A stretch of DNA of 64,000 nt, from NCBI RefSeq assembly GCF_017315985.1, contig NZ_JAFLVR010000028.1, positions 34,489-98,488 on the forward strand. The letters are read 5' to 3'. This stretch comes from Candidatus Enterococcus murrayae. Its GTDB lineage: Bacteria > Bacillota > Bacilli > Lactobacillales > Enterococcaceae. A program made the translations under genes and the position numbers. Of this stretch, positions 1 to 8,927 are shown one piece after another (the stretch's first letter is position 1; each line of letters starts with the position of its first letter). A model generated the notes under the pieces. It had not been told where the DNA came from. It saw nothing but the letters and a program-made list of their open reading frames with translations, and did not search any database.

Positions 1-1
1 G

Positions 2-493
2 ATTAATAATGCAGGCGTGATGCTCCTTGGTAACGTCTTGAATCAAGATCCAGCAGAATGGCAAACAATGCTGAATACAAATGTAATGGGTGTGTTGAAC
101 GGGATGCAAATTGTTCTCCCTGCCATGAAAAAACGTAAACATGGGACTATCATCAACATGTCTTCTCTGGCTGGTAAGAAAACTTTTACTAATCATGCAG
201 CCTATGTTGCATCAAAATTTGGGGTTCATGGTCTAAGTGAAACAATTCGTGAAGAAGTTTCTGGTTCAAATGTCCGTGTTTCTCTAGTCGCTCCCGGCGC
301 TGCAGAAACAGAATTATTAACTCATGTAACAGATCAAGGAGCTTTGACTGATTACCAAGCTTGGAAGGAAAGCATGGGCGGGATTACTCTAGACCCTGTC
401 CACGTTGCAGAAAGTGTCAAATTCATTTACGACATGCCGCAAGAAGTAACGATACGTGAAATCGATATTGCTGCAACAGCTCAAGACGCCTAA
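2..493 (+). CDS. Short-chain dehydrogenase/reductase (SDR), 5' end outside the window
   Basis: The reading frame is already open at the first base and continues to a stop at 493, so the N-terminal Rossmann glycine motif is missing from view. What remains is the second half of a classical SDR: the NNAG motif at the very start (I-N-N-A-G), the conserved serine in N-M-S-S-L, and the Y-x-x-x-K pair in Y-V-A-S-K, followed by the P-G substrate-loop start (V-A-P-G-A-A-E-T). These residues form the NAD(P)-dependent carbonyl/alcohol oxidoreductase active site. It resembles YdfG-type SDRs of broad specificity; the substrate cannot be told. A strong terminator follows, so it ends its own transcript. Confidence 0.88.
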   Translation: MNNAGVMLLGNVLNQDPAEWQTMLNTNVMGVLNGMQIVLPAMKKRKHGTIINMSSLAGKKTFTNHAAYVASKFGVHGLSETIREEVSGSNVRVSLVAPGAAETELLTHVTDQGALTDYQAWKESMGGITLDPVHVAESVKFIYDMPQEVTIREIDIAATAQDA

Positions 494-518
494 TCGTAGG
501 CTATATTCCTCTACCTTT

Positions 519-547
519 CTCCTGCCAAAACGGCGGGAGTTTTTTTT
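519..547 (+). terminator. Intrinsic terminator of the SDR gene
   Basis: An 8-bp GC-rich stem (CTCCTGCC with GGCGGGAG, one G-T wobble) encloses a 5-base loop and is followed by eight T. It lies 26 bases after the SDR stop. Confidence 0.85.
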
Positions 548-559
548 ACGGAAGCGTGA

Positions 560-565
560 TATACT
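560..565 (+). promoter_or_regulatory. Candidate extended -10 promoter of the K+ transporter gene
   Basis: TATACT preceded by TGA gives an extended -10 element about 45 bases upstream of the start codon. No good -35 is visible. Confidence 0.35.
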
Positions 566-611
566 GTCTCTATTGTTAAAAATTTTCGATAGATGATTTA
601 AGGAGCTTTTT

Positions 612-2009
612 ATGAAGTTTGATCGACGAGTAAATTTTCTCAAAAAAAACTGGCGAAAAATAAATAATCGTTTTTCTTCGATTCAGATTATCGTCTTCTA
701 CTATTTGGCTATGACGGTGCTCTCGTTGTTTTTATTCAGCTTGCCGATTTTTCGCGAACCAGGTTCACATGTTTCATTCCTTGACATGGTGTTTATGGCA
801 ATCTCAACGATTTCAGTAACAGGTTTAACAACCTTTGATATTAATTCAGTGTTCAACGATACAGGTGTCTTGATGTTGGAGGTGCTCTTCCATATCGGCG
901 GCTTGGGGATCATGATGATTACCACCTTCTTTTTTATTGTGTCCAAGCGCCGAATCACATTAAAGCAGCGGCAATTGATTATGACGGACATGAACCAGCC
1001 TCGGCTTAGCGGAATCGTTAATTTGATTCGGATCACCTTCACGATGTTATTAGCGATCGAAGTTCTTTTTGGCACGATCTTTTCGATTTATTTCTATTTC
1101 GCAGGGTACTACCATAAAATTTCTCAAGCAGTCTTTTTTGGTTTTTACCAAGCGATCTCAGCAGTTACGAACTCTGGTTTTGACGTAACAGGTGAATCGA
1201 TTATTCCCTTTTCTCATGACGTCTTTTTCATCATTACAATAATGGTATTGATCTTTATCGGCGGGATTGGTTTTCCAGTCTTGATGGATTTTCATGGATG
1301 GATTTACCACAAAAAATCAAAATCACGAATTCCTTTTCGCTTTAGTCTCTTTTCAAAAATTGCTTTGTTAGCATTTTTCGTGCTCTTTATCGGCGGAACA
1401 GTAGCGATTTGGCTGTTGGAGAAAGATCATAACTTCTCAAACATGGGTTTGTTCGATCAATGGCTCAATTCGTCCTTCTACTCCATGACAACACGAAATG
1501 CCGGTTTGCAAATCCATGATCTGAATTTGTTCCAAAATACAACATTGATCATTTTCTCTCTCTTAATGTTTATCGGGTGTTCCCCTAGTTCTGTTGGCGG
1601 CGGTATCCGAACTACGACAATCGCAATCATCGGTTTGTATTTGTACTCTTTCTTGAAAAACGAGAACGATATCAACATTTTTGGTCGTAAAATTGCTCAA
1701 GAAGATGTGCGGAAATCGGTGGTCGTCTTCATGCTTTCTGCGGGAATGTGCCTTTTCAGTATTCTCTTTTTGACAGCGACAGAAGATCATTCTCTGATTT
1801 CGATTATCGTGGAAGTTACCTCGGCATTTGGAACTACAGGTCTTTCTTTAGGTATTACTGATGACCTTTCCAATACCGGTAAAATCATGATCGCTGTTTT
1901 AATGTTCATCGGCCGTGTCGGGATGCTCTATACATTGATGCTCTTTGTACCAAAAGAAACTCAGGACTTAGGCTATGAATTTCCAGAAGAAAAGATTATT
2001 ATTGGCTAG
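612..2009 (+). CDS. ktrB: KtrB/TrkH-family potassium uptake membrane subunit
   Basis: 465-residue integral membrane protein of the Trk/Ktr/HKT superfamily, which forms the K+ translocation path and normally works with a cytosolic RCK subunit (KtrA). The four pore-loop repeats are visible with their selectivity-filter glycines: T-V-T-G-L (T-I-S-V-T-G-L-T-T-F), A-V-T-N-S-G-F, M-T-T-R-N-A-G and F-G-T-T-G-L. Length fits KtrB (about 450) better than TrkH (about 480). AAGGAGC lies just upstream of the ATG. No ktrA is adjacent, so the regulatory partner must be encoded elsewhere, as is usual for KtrB/KtrD-type subunits in Firmicutes. A terminator begins at its stop codon. Confidence 0.9.
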   Translation: MKFDRRVNFLKKNWRKINNRFSSIQIIVFYYLAMTVLSLFLFSLPIFREPGSHVSFLDMVFMAISTISVTGLTTFDINSVFNDTGVLMLEVLFHIGGLGIMMITTFFFIVSKRRITLKQRQLIMTDMNQPRLSGIVNLIRITFTMLLAIEVLFGTIFSIYFYFAGYYHKISQAVFFGFYQAISAVTNSGFDVTGESIIPFSHDVFFIITIMVLIFIGGIGFPVLMDFHGWIYHKKSKSRIPFRFSLFSKIALLAFFVLFIGGTVAIWLLEKDHNFSNMGLFDQWLNSSFYSMTTRNAGLQIHDLNLFQNTTLIIFSLLMFIGCSPSSVGGGIRTTTIAIIGLYLYSFLKNENDINIFGRKIAQEDVRKSVVVFMLSAGMCLFSILFLTATEDHSLISIIVEVTSAFGTTGLSLGITDDLSNTGKIMIAVLMFIGRVGMLYTLMLFVPKETQDLGYEFPEEKIIIG

Positions 2010-2037
2010 GAGCAAATAGTTGCTCCAGCCTTTTTTT
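2009..2037 (+). terminator. Intrinsic terminator of ktrB
   Basis: Perfect 7-bp stem GGAGCAA/TTGCTCC with a 4-base loop; the stem begins on the last base of the stop codon, and seven T follow. Confidence 0.8.
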
Positions 2038-2194
2038 GTGAGCTGCATGTTGCTTTTTTACACGCTTAGCGAGATCACTTTCAAAATGATCAGCAGAATC
2101 ACTTCTAAAAATTAAGAATAAGGAAAGCTATTTAAACTTTTTTTTCAAATATGATAAGATGAATTAAATTTGTTACAGACATGGAGGATGTGTA

Positions 2195-3547
2195 ATGGGG
2201 TTACGAAGTCAACTGGCGATCTCAGCCGGCAAGACCGCCCAATGGGTATTAAAAACGTTCTTTAAAGGTGGATCAAGCTATCCTGGTCAGCTTGCTTTAA
2301 AGATGGATCCGAAGATTTTAGATACACTAGTAAAGGACTATAAAGTTGTTGTCGTGACAGGAACCAATGGAAAGACCTTGACGACTGCTTTGACCGTAAA
2401 TATTTTAAAGCAAGAGTTTGATTACGTATTGACGAATCCGACTGGTGCAAACATGGTGCAGGGGATTGTTTCAACCTTCCTGAATGCCAAAGGAAAAAAG
2501 GGCGGCAAAAAAATAGCTGTTTTAGAAATCGATGAAGCCAGCTTGAGCAAAGTAACAGAATACATCAAGCCGGAGCTCTTCTTATTCACCAACATTTTCC
2601 GTGATCAAATGGATCGCTATGGTGAAATCTACACGACGTACAAATTGATCGTCGACGGTGCGGCGAAATCACCGAACGCGCCCATTTTATGTAATGGGGA
2701 TTCGCCAATCTTCAATTCGCTGGAAACAATCAATCCAAGAAAATATTACGGATTTGATCATTTACCTGATGAGGATCAGGATGCACACTACAATACCGAT
2801 GGTTTGCTTTGTCCAAAATGTCAGCACATCTTAAAATATAAAATGATTACCTATGCAAACCTCGGAAAATACTATTGTCCAAACTGCGGCTTCCATCGTC
2901 CTGAGTTAGATTATAAATTAACTGAGATGAAGGCGATGGACAACAAGTCCTCTGAATTTGTGATTGATGGGCAAGACTATAAAATCGAAGTTGGCGGCAT
3001 GTACAATGTCTACAACGCTCTTGCGGCCACCGCTGTAGCAGAATATTACGGCGTTTCCAAAGAAAAAATCAAGCGCGGCCTAGGCTATGATGAGAAGGTG
3101 TTTGGACGCCAAGAGGAATTTGAGATCGATGGAAAAAAATGTACATTGGTCTTAGTAAAAAATCCGGTTGGTTTGAATCAGGTGATCGATATGATCGGCT
3201 TAGCCCCTTATCCATTCTCATTAGTATCGCTATTAAACGCCAACTACGCTGATGGAATTGATATCAGTTGGATTTGGGACGGCAATCATGAAGCTTTTGC
3301 AGAGATGGATATTCCTGCTGTAATCGCTGGCGGTGACCGCCACACCGATATGGCCCTTCGCTTGAAGGTCGCAGGAATTCCAGAGGATAAGCTGACCGAG
3401 ACAGAAAGCTTGACGGATGTTATTGAAAAGATCAAACTGTTGCCGACAGAACACGTGTATATCCTTGCGACCTACACAGCAGTTCTTCAGCTACGCAAAG
3501 AATTGGCCCAAAAAGGCTACATTGATGGAGGTATGGATCGTGGCTAA
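2195..3547 (+). CDS. murT: Lipid II isoglutaminyl synthase, MurT subunit
   Basis: 450-residue Mur-ligase-like protein that, with GatD, amidates the alpha-carboxyl of D-Glu in lipid II to D-iso-glutamine, a step needed for efficient peptidoglycan cross-linking. The ATP-binding loop T-G-T-N-G-K-T is centred on K60. A family-specific zinc ribbon is present near residues 205-230 as two Cys pairs, C-P-K-C and C-P-N-C. The C-terminal DUF1727 domain typical of MurT follows the central ligase domain. GGAGG lies 7 bases before the ATG. The gene overlaps gatD by 8 bases, the usual translational coupling of this pair. Confidence 0.95.
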   Translation: MGLRSQLAISAGKTAQWVLKTFFKGGSSYPGQLALKMDPKILDTLVKDYKVVVVTGTNGKTLTTALTVNILKQEFDYVLTNPTGANMVQGIVSTFLNAKGKKGGKKIAVLEIDEASLSKVTEYIKPELFLFTNIFRDQMDRYGEIYTTYKLIVDGAAKSPNAPILCNGDSPIFNSLETINPRKYYGFDHLPDEDQDAHYNTDGLLCPKCQHILKYKMITYANLGKYYCPNCGFHRPELDYKLTEMKAMDNKSSEFVIDGQDYKIEVGGMYNVYNALAATAVAEYYGVSKEKIKRGLGYDEKVFGRQEEFEIDGKKCTLVLVKNPVGLNQVIDMIGLAPYPFSLVSLLNANYADGIDISWIWDGNHEAFAEMDIPAVIAGGDRHTDMALRLKVAGIPEDKLTETESLTDVIEKIKLLPTEHVYILATYTAVLQLRKELAQKGYIDGGMDRG

Positions 3548-4226
3548 ATACGAATTAAACTTAGCACATTTATACGGAAATTTATTGAACACTTATGGTG
3601 ATAACGGCAATCTCTTAACCTTGAATTATTACGCCAAGCAGATGGATATCGAGATCCATTCAGAGATCGTTAGTATTTATCAAGCGTTTGATCCTGATAA
3701 ATTTGATTTTGTTTTTATCGGCGGTGGTCAAGATTACGAGCAAGTCATCGTTTCAAAAGATATCCAAGACAAAAAGGAAGCGTTGATCAAATATATCGAA
3801 AATGATGGCGTACTGCTTTCAATCTGCGGGGGCTATCAGCTATTAGGGCACTATTATATCGGTGCTCATGGTGAAAAAATCGATGGCATTGGTGCTCTGG
3901 ATCACTATACCTTGAGTCAGGACAATCATCGCTTTATTGGTGATATTGAGATTCATAATGAAGAATTCGGCGAGACCTATTACGGCTTTGAAAATCACAA
4001 TGGTCGCACATTCCTAGGTGAAGGCGAACGCCCTCTTGGAACCATCGTCAAAGGGAACGGAAATAACGGTGAAGATCAAGGTGAAGGTGTCATCTACAAG
4101 AATGTCTACGGATCTTACTTCCACGGACCGATTCTAGCTCGGAACAAATCATTGGCAATCCGGTTGTTACACACTGCATTAAAGAACAAATATGGCAAAG
4201 ATATCGATCTGCCAGAGTTATCATAA
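3540..4226 (+). CDS. gatD: Lipid II isoglutaminyl synthase, glutamine amidotransferase subunit GatD
   Basis: Class I glutamine amidotransferase-like subunit (228 residues) supplying ammonia from glutamine to MurT. The nucleophile is C96 in L-L-S-I-C-G-G-Y-Q, and the catalytic His is H195 in Y-F-H-G-P, close to the positions known in characterised GatD (about C94 and H189). The start is taken as GTG at 3540: the product then begins M-A-K-Y-E-L-N, GGAGG sits 8 bases upstream at 3527-3531, and the start falls inside the last codons of murT. A longer frame upstream is only a shadow of murT. A terminator follows directly. Confidence 0.93.
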   Translation: MAKYELNLAHLYGNLLNTYGDNGNLLTLNYYAKQMDIEIHSEIVSIYQAFDPDKFDFVFIGGGQDYEQVIVSKDIQDKKEALIKYIENDGVLLSICGGYQLLGHYYIGAHGEKIDGIGALDHYTLSQDNHRFIGDIEIHNEEFGETYYGFENHNGRTFLGEGERPLGTIVKGNGNNGEDQGEGVIYKNVYGSYFHGPILARNKSLAIRLLHTALKNKYGKDIDLPELS

Positions 4227-4231
4227 AACAA

Positions 4232-4264
4232 AAAGATCGTCAGCTTTGAGCTGGCGGTCTTTTC
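4232..4264 (+). terminator. Intrinsic terminator of murT-gatD
   Basis: A 13-base arm at 4232-4244 pairs with 4250-4262 across a TTTGA loop, with two G-T wobbles; T-rich end. Confidence 0.75.
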
Positions 4265-4303
4265 TATTGGAGTAGTTTTAAAGTTGAATCTAAAGCGCCG
4301 CTT

Positions 4304-4732
4304 CTAAACAGAGAAAAAACTCACAATAATCGGCATCGAAATTGCTCCAACTACAGCAAGAAACAGCACGACGAAAAAAATACCTTTTAGAATGGTTTTT
4401 CCGGCCTTCACTTCGATAGTATTTGTAAATCGAATACCCAAGAATGAAAGAACAGCTATACAAATCAAGAGACAGATTTCTAATGGTAGAAACAGATTAC
4501 CAGAAAGATTGCTATAAATAAGGATGAATGGGACTAGAAATAACCCTGCAATAAACGCGATGATTGAGATGCCTACAAAAAGTAATCTTTTAGCATCCTT
4601 ATTCTTCACAAGTAATGCGACAGACGCTCCGCCTACCGCACTTGCCACCAGTATAACGATAGCAGATATCATAGTGGCCAACATAAAGAAAGCAAAAATA
4701 AAAAGTGGTAAAACTAAAAAGACATGGAACAT
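4304..4732 (-). CDS. Small integral membrane protein, unknown function
   Basis: 142 residues with four hydrophobic segments (roughly 5-30, 48-72, 80-98 and 112-138) and almost no soluble part, so it should sit in the membrane as a four-helix protein. No catalytic or family motif is recognised. GGGAGG 8 bases before the ATG supports translation. It stands alone, facing away from gatD and transcribed toward it; its 3' end lies only 40 bases from the gatD terminator, which may serve both genes. Function cannot be assigned from sequence. Confidence 0.65.
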   Translation of the reverse strand: MFHVFLVLPLFIFAFFMLATMISAIVILVASAVGGASVALLVKNKDAKRLLFVGISIIAFIAGLFLVPFILIYSNLSGNLFLPLEICLLICIAVLSFLGIRFTNTIEVKAGKTILKGIFFVVLFLAVVGAISMPIIVSFFSV

Positions 4733-4885
4733 AATGAGTACCTCCCAGTATCGTTTTTCACTGAGTCATTTACAGGTTCTTTAGAGATTTTTTCCTAGAA
4801 ATCTCGCGAGGTTCAATATAATTATGTTCATCGTACCATATTCTCACGAGAGAAAAAAAGAGTCTTGTGAAATATCGATAACAGA

Positions 4886-4922
4886 AAAAATGATCAGCAC
4901 TGAAAATCAGGCTGATCATTTT
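4886..4922. terminator. Bidirectional terminator downstream of manA
   Basis: AAAATGATCAGC pairs with GCTGATCATTTT around a 12-base loop that can itself close as CTGA/TCAG. A-rich and T-rich flanks allow use in both directions; it lies 3 bases from the manA stop on the minus strand. Confidence 0.75.
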
Positions 4923-4925
4923 GGT

Positions 4926-5876
4926 TTATTTTTTTCCTGGTGTCGAAGCGATGATCTTCATTTCACCTTCAACTTTCCATTCAGTAACTTGTGCTGGTAA
5001 AATGCAGCTTGTACCAGGCTTCATTTCATAGCTTTGACCATCAACGACCAAATTACCATATCCTTCGACGACTGTCATTAAAGTGTAGTCGCCTTTCTTT
5101 TTAAGAGAAAGTTCACCCATGACATCCCATTCGTAGACATTAAAAAAATCCGTCTTCAAATAGGTGATCACAGAAGAAGTCCCTTTCTTGCTTTCACTTA
5201 CTTCCAATTCTGGACTGATAGCTGGAACTGTTGTCACATCGATCGACTGTTGGATGTGCAGCTCACGTGTATTTCCTTGATCATCCTTACGATCATAGTC
5301 GTATACACGATAAGTCGTATCTGAGCTTTGTTGCGTTTCTAAAATCATGATGCCTTTACCGATCGCATGGATCGTTCCGCTTGGAACATAGAAAAAATCA
5401 CCTTTTTTGACCGGTACGCGACGCAAAAGATCATCCCAGCGTTCTTCTTCGATCATTTCTGCTAACTCTTCTCGGGTATTCGCATTATGTCCGTAAACGA
5501 TCTCTGAGCCTGGTTTAGCGTTGATAATGTACCAGCACTCTGTTTTTCCTAATTCGCCTTCATGCTTCAACCCGTAGCTGTCATCTGGGTGTACTTGGAC
5601 GGACAAGTCATCTTCTGCGTCTAAAATTTTAGTCAATAATGGGAACACATCTCCATCGGCATTTCCAAATAACTCACGATGCTCTTTCCAAAGGTCACTG
5701 ACCTTCCAGCCTTTATATGGGCCGTTTTCTACAATACTGACACCATGAGGGTGTCCGCTGATCGCCCAATCTTCTCCGATTTTATCGTTTGGAATATCAA
5801 AGCCAAAAACGGTGTGTAGTTGATCTCCGCCCCAAATTTTCTCTTGAAAAACTGGTTGTAAAAATAATGGTTCCAT
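4926..5876 (-). CDS. manA: Mannose-6-phosphate isomerase, class I
   Basis: Zn-dependent isomerase that interconverts mannose-6-phosphate and fructose-6-phosphate, feeding mannose into glycolysis and supplying mannose-6-P for sugar nucleotides. 316 residues is the usual length of the short Gram-positive type. Cupin-fold signatures are visible: L-S-V-Q-V-H-P-D-D (metal His), G-K-T-E-C-W-Y-I (metal Glu) and V-P-S-G-T-I-H-A-I-G-K-G, then Y-R-V-Y-D-Y-D-R. AAGGAG lies upstream of the ATG. It is monocistronic, with no PTS genes next to it. Confidence 0.94.
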   Translation of the reverse strand: MEPLFLQPVFQEKIWGGDQLHTVFGFDIPNDKIGEDWAISGHPHGVSIVENGPYKGWKVSDLWKEHRELFGNADGDVFPLLTKILDAEDDLSVQVHPDDSYGLKHEGELGKTECWYIINAKPGSEIVYGHNANTREELAEMIEEERWDDLLRRVPVKKGDFFYVPSGTIHAIGKGIMILETQQSSDTTYRVYDYDRKDDQGNTRELHIQQSIDVTTVPAISPELEVSESKKGTSSVITYLKTDFFNVYEWDVMGELSLKKKGDYTLMTVVEGYGNLVVDGQSYEMKPGTSCILPAQVTEWKVEGEMKIIASTPGKK

Positions 5877-6010
5877 GATAACTGCTCCTTTTTCCTATTG
5901 TTATAGTTTATTTTTAAGCCGTTTATACTCTAAATCGCTCTTCATAACCTGGGATTTAGGGTGTATATTCTTTCCCACTAACTAGCAGCGAAAAATTAGG
6001 CTGACATTCT

Positions 6011-7042
6011 TTACTTTTGATAGTTTTTTTTCCGCTCATTCAAATAGCAAACTAAAATTTCATCACGATGAGCCACATAACTGGCACGATGATCCTCTAA
6101 ATGAACACGATTTGACAGAAAAATAAAAGCTGATTTTTTTACGATATCCAGCAATATGAATGTTCCTGTATAGCCTGTATGAAAAAGCAGCGGCGATTGA
6201 TCAAATGGACTGAACTTTAAATCCCACCCAATCGATCGTTTAGCCTTTCCTGTTGGGGTTTGATCGCAAAGTAATTCTTGAACTGTCTTGTCATGCAAAT
6301 AAATAATATCGCTAACACGCCCAAGATTCAAATACATTTTTGCAAATTTACTTAAATCTTTCATATTTGTAAAAAGCCCAGCATTTCCTGCATGTGCCGC
6401 TAAGACACGTGCCTTTGGATCGTGAGTCGATCCTTTCAAGATCGTTCCATCGGCAAGCTTTTGCGTCGGTACGATCGTATCATACGGCGGTTGAGGCAAA
6501 AATTCACTATCAGTCATTCCAAGCGGTCGTAAAACTTCTTCTCTAAAAACCTCGACAGCATCTTTTTGATAGATTTCCTCAATCAAAAAGCCTAGCAAAA
6601 TCGTTCCCGCATCAGTATATTGAACAACTTCTCCAAGCTTCTCACCCGGTTGCAAGGTCAGATAGGCCCTACGCAGCTCCTCAGCATTTAATTGGTCCCG
6701 ATTCGGAATATAAGTCTGAATATCTGACGTATGAGTTAGTAAATGTCGAACAGTGATCGTCTCATTTTGAAATGCCGGAAACAGCTCATGAAGGGTTTGG
6801 TCCCAAGACAATTTGCCTGCTTCCTTCAGCTTCAGCATAACAGTCGTCGTACAAACAACTTTTGTCAAAGAAGCGACATCAAATCGAAAGGCTTCCTGCA
6901 TTTCAATCATCGTTGGCTCGATTTGTGCATAGCCTAAAGTTTTTGTCTCCTCTTCATCCTCTTCAATAAAACGAAGAACAGTGCCAGGAAACACACCTTC
7001 TCGCATTTTTTTCTCTATTAAGCGAAGGGTTTCAGGATACAT
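6011..7042 (-). CDS. Serine hydrolase of the beta-lactamase/penicillin-binding (class C-like) family
   Basis: 343-residue soluble serine hydrolase. The S-x-x-K nucleophile motif is S58-L-T-K61, a Y-x-[ND]-like Y-T-D-A-G motif follows near residue 145, and an H-T-G third motif is in L-L-F-H-T-G-Y-T-G near the C terminus. No signal peptide is seen, so it probably acts in the cytosol like EstB-type esterases and not as a secreted beta-lactamase or carboxypeptidase. The start is set at the second in-frame ATG: AAGGAGG lies 5 bases before it, and the first ATG at 7060 would place that ribosome site inside the gene. Substrate unknown. Confidence 0.82.
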   Translation of the reverse strand: MYPETLRLIEKKMREGVFPGTVLRFIEEDEEETKTLGYAQIEPTMIEMQEAFRFDVASLTKVVCTTTVMLKLKEAGKLSWDQTLHELFPAFQNETITVRHLLTHTSDIQTYIPNRDQLNAEELRRAYLTLQPGEKLGEVVQYTDAGTILLGFLIEEIYQKDAVEVFREEVLRPLGMTDSEFLPQPPYDTIVPTQKLADGTILKGSTHDPKARVLAAHAGNAGLFTNMKDLSKFAKMYLNLGRVSDIIYLHDKTVQELLCDQTPTGKAKRSIGWDLKFSPFDQSPLLFHTGYTGTFILLDIVKKSAFIFLSNRVHLEDHRASYVAHRDEILVCYLNERKKNYQK

Positions 7043-7180
7043 AGCGGCCTCCTTAAACATATTTTTTAAAAGTATAGCATAATACAGAAAAACAAAACTT
7101 CTTAGCGTTTTAAAAATTTTAGTTGGTTAGTGTTTAGAATTAAAGAGGACGAAATTATAGCATTTAAGGAGGCCTGTTTT

Positions 7181-7347
7181 ATGAGTAGGAGACTCAAACA
7201 AAAACTGCTTTTCTACATATTGTCCTCAGCCTTGATTCTTTTTGCGGATTTTCTGTTGGACGATGGGTCATTTAAAATGTTTGGGTTCTTTTAACAGGAG
7301 TCATTTCAGCCATTTGGATAACTATTTCTGTTACACCCTTCATTTGA
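7181..7347 (+). pseudogene. Small membrane protein gene broken by a one-base frameshift
   Basis: A strong AAGGAGG 8 bases upstream precedes ATG at 7181. The frame gives 37 residues (M-S-R-R-L-K-Q-K-L-L-F-Y then hydrophobic) and stops at 7292-7294 just after a run of four T. Restoring one T there continues the hydrophobic protein in frame for about 18 more residues (L-T-G-V-I-S-A-I-W-I) to a stop at 7345-7347, which gives a two-helix protein of about 55 residues. The join makes chemical sense in both halves, so a real deletion, a sequencing error in a homopolymer, or slippage at the T run are all possible. Function unknown. Confidence 0.5.
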
Positions 7348-7364
7348 ACAGCTCATGATACAAT

Positions 7365-7395
7365 AAAAAAACCGCGATTTCTCGCGGATTTTTTT
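7365..7395. terminator. Bidirectional terminator between the small gene and the VOC gene
   Basis: Perfect CCGCGA/TCGCGG stem with a TTTC loop, seven A on one side and seven T on the other; it serves the VOC gene on the minus strand and the plus-strand small gene. Confidence 0.85.
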
Positions 7396-8215
7396 ACTTC
7401 AATACGAACCACCATTCAATGCCTGCTGCATCATAAAGAGTAATCAAGGATTTCTTTTTATCACAAAAAAAGTTTAGCTGCTTGTCACTCAAGTGCTTCG
7501 ATAATTCCAATAGTTTAGTTTTTGAGACCTTAAATTGCAGAAAATCCAAGCCCAAAACCTTATCCGTTGGTAAATCAATTGTGCCGCCAGTCGCTGTGCT
7601 CAATCCTACATTAAACTCGCCGCGGTTCAAAAGTATTTCCTCATCGCTTTCATCATGTACCTTCAAGCCTAAGATGTCCGCTAAGAATGCCTGCTGCTTT
7701 TCAATATCACTGACATTCAGATGGATCTTATCGAAATACGCTCCATGAATTTTTTCCCGTTTTGTTGCTTTTTTTTCTAACTCGGTAAAATCGATTTTGA
7801 TTGGTTCCGAAGTAGAACGTTCTTTACTAGGAGCATAGAAAATTTCGATCTCATTTCCTTCAGGGTCTTCAAATAGCAAACCCTTTTCATCATCAGCCTG
7901 TAAGGCGGATTTGACTGGATAGTCTTCTTTTTCTGCCCGATAATAAACGTTCGCTAGCTCTTCTAGATTCGGTACAACGAGTGAAAACCGTTGCATTTTT
8001 TTAATCTCACCACGATGTTCATCTGCTCGCGGACTCTCTTCCAACCAAAGCAATTCACTGGCTGGATCTTTGTATCCTAGAATCGCCAATTCGTTTTCTT
8101 CCCGCAATAAATGCAGGCCGATGATGTCACGGTAGAAATGAATCATTCCGTCACGATCTCGTACACGAACAGCGATCGTTTTTAAATTAAGTTTCCCCAA
8201 ATGAAAATTTCCCAT
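7394..8215 (-). CDS. Two-domain VOC (glyoxalase/extradiol dioxygenase-like) protein
   Basis: 273 residues made of two vicinal-oxygen-chelate modules: residues about 8-130 (I-A-V-R-V-R-D, F-Y-R-D-I-I-G-L) and about 158-272 (K-I-H-L-N-V-S-D, F-L-A-D-I-L-G-L). The layout matches the CatE/YfiE group annotated as catechol-2,3-dioxygenase in Bacilli. Of the usual metal triad, the first His (I-H-L-N-V) and the final acidic residue (G-I-E-W-W) of the second module can be placed, but the middle His position reads F-L-Q-F-K-V, so metal binding may be changed and dioxygenase activity is doubtful. GGAGGG precedes the ATG. Single gene with its own terminator. Confidence 0.75.
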   Translation of the reverse strand: MGNFHLGKLNLKTIAVRVRDRDGMIHFYRDIIGLHLLREENELAILGYKDPASELLWLEESPRADEHRGEIKKMQRFSLVVPNLEELANVYYRAEKEDYPVKSALQADDEKGLLFEDPEGNEIEIFYAPSKERSTSEPIKIDFTELEKKATKREKIHGAYFDKIHLNVSDIEKQQAFLADILGLKVHDESDEEILLNRGEFNVGLSTATGGTIDLPTDKVLGLDFLQFKVSKTKLLELSKHLSDKQLNFFCDKKKSLITLYDAAGIEWWFVLK

Positions 8216-8520
8216 TATTCTCTTCCCTCCATCACTCCTATTTTAACGATGCCATCGAATTCACGCAAGCAATATCCTTCTATAAAAAAATGACTTCTAT
8301 CCTTCTGGTAGTGAAAAGTGCCTATTTAAAAGAAAAAACCACTGTTTTCGACAAATACAATAAAAATGCTTATCAATATTTTCCTAATCTGAAATATTTT
8401 TGAATGATTTCTTTACTTTTCGTCAAATTCCAGTAAAATGACTATGATAACACTTGTAATCAGACTATAAATCGATTAAAGTTAGAATCAATATTAAGAA
8501 AGAAAAGGCTGTAGAAAAAG
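8216..8520. other. AT-rich intergenic region between divergent genes
   Basis: 305 bases between the VOC gene and the rhodanese-like gene, which are transcribed away from each other, so promoters for both must lie here. A TATGAT hexamer at 8443-8448 could be a -10 for the plus-strand gene, but no convincing -35 is paired with it. No ORF with a ribosome site and no clear repeat was seen. Confidence 0.4.
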
Positions 8521-8829
8521 ATGAATTATTCAGTAACAACTAAAGAATTTATGCTGCTCGCTGCAAAAGGCCCTGTAGAAGTTTTAGATTTAAGAGACCC
8601 TGATTTTGTTGACTCTTTTGATTTATTAGAAGGATCACACGTTACTCGCATTCCATTGACCCAGTTGCCCAATCGTCTAAGCCAACTTGACAAAGGTAAA
8701 ACGTATTACCTCTTCACTCAATTCGGTGGTCGTTCGAAAACGATGGCGCAATTTTTACGCAATGAAGGCTTCCAAGTAGCGAATGTCATTGGTGGTACTT
8801 CCGCCTATGAGGAATATCTTGCAAGTTAA
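8521..8829 (+). CDS. Single-domain rhodanese-like protein lacking the catalytic cysteine
   Basis: 102 residues with the rhodanese fold pattern: V-L-D-L-R-D near the N terminus (CH2A-like), the active-site loop, and N-V-I-G-G-T near the C terminus. The loop normally reads C-x-x-G-x-R-S; here it is T66-Q-F-G-G-R71-S72, with Thr in place of the sulfur-carrying Cys, and the protein contains no cysteine at all. It therefore should not transfer sulfur and may act as a binding or regulatory module. A weak AAAAGG ribosome site lies upstream. An FMN reductase gene follows about 100 bases later. Confidence 0.8.
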   Translation: MNYSVTTKEFMLLAAKGPVEVLDLRDPDFVDSFDLLEGSHVTRIPLTQLPNRLSQLDKGKTYYLFTQFGGRSKTMAQFLRNEGFQVANVIGGTSAYEEYLAS

Positions 8830-8927
8830 CAAAAAAAGTTTTAATTGAATATTTCAAGCAGATAAATTGTTTGTTTTAGATATTTTATGTACTATTCTTT
8901 AGTAACTAAATTTAAGGAGTGTTAGTT

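Noticed and set aside
4524..4784. Plus-strand ORF opposite the small membrane protein
   Set aside because: It is the antisense of a gene with clear membrane segments and a better ribosome site, and shows no domain of its own.
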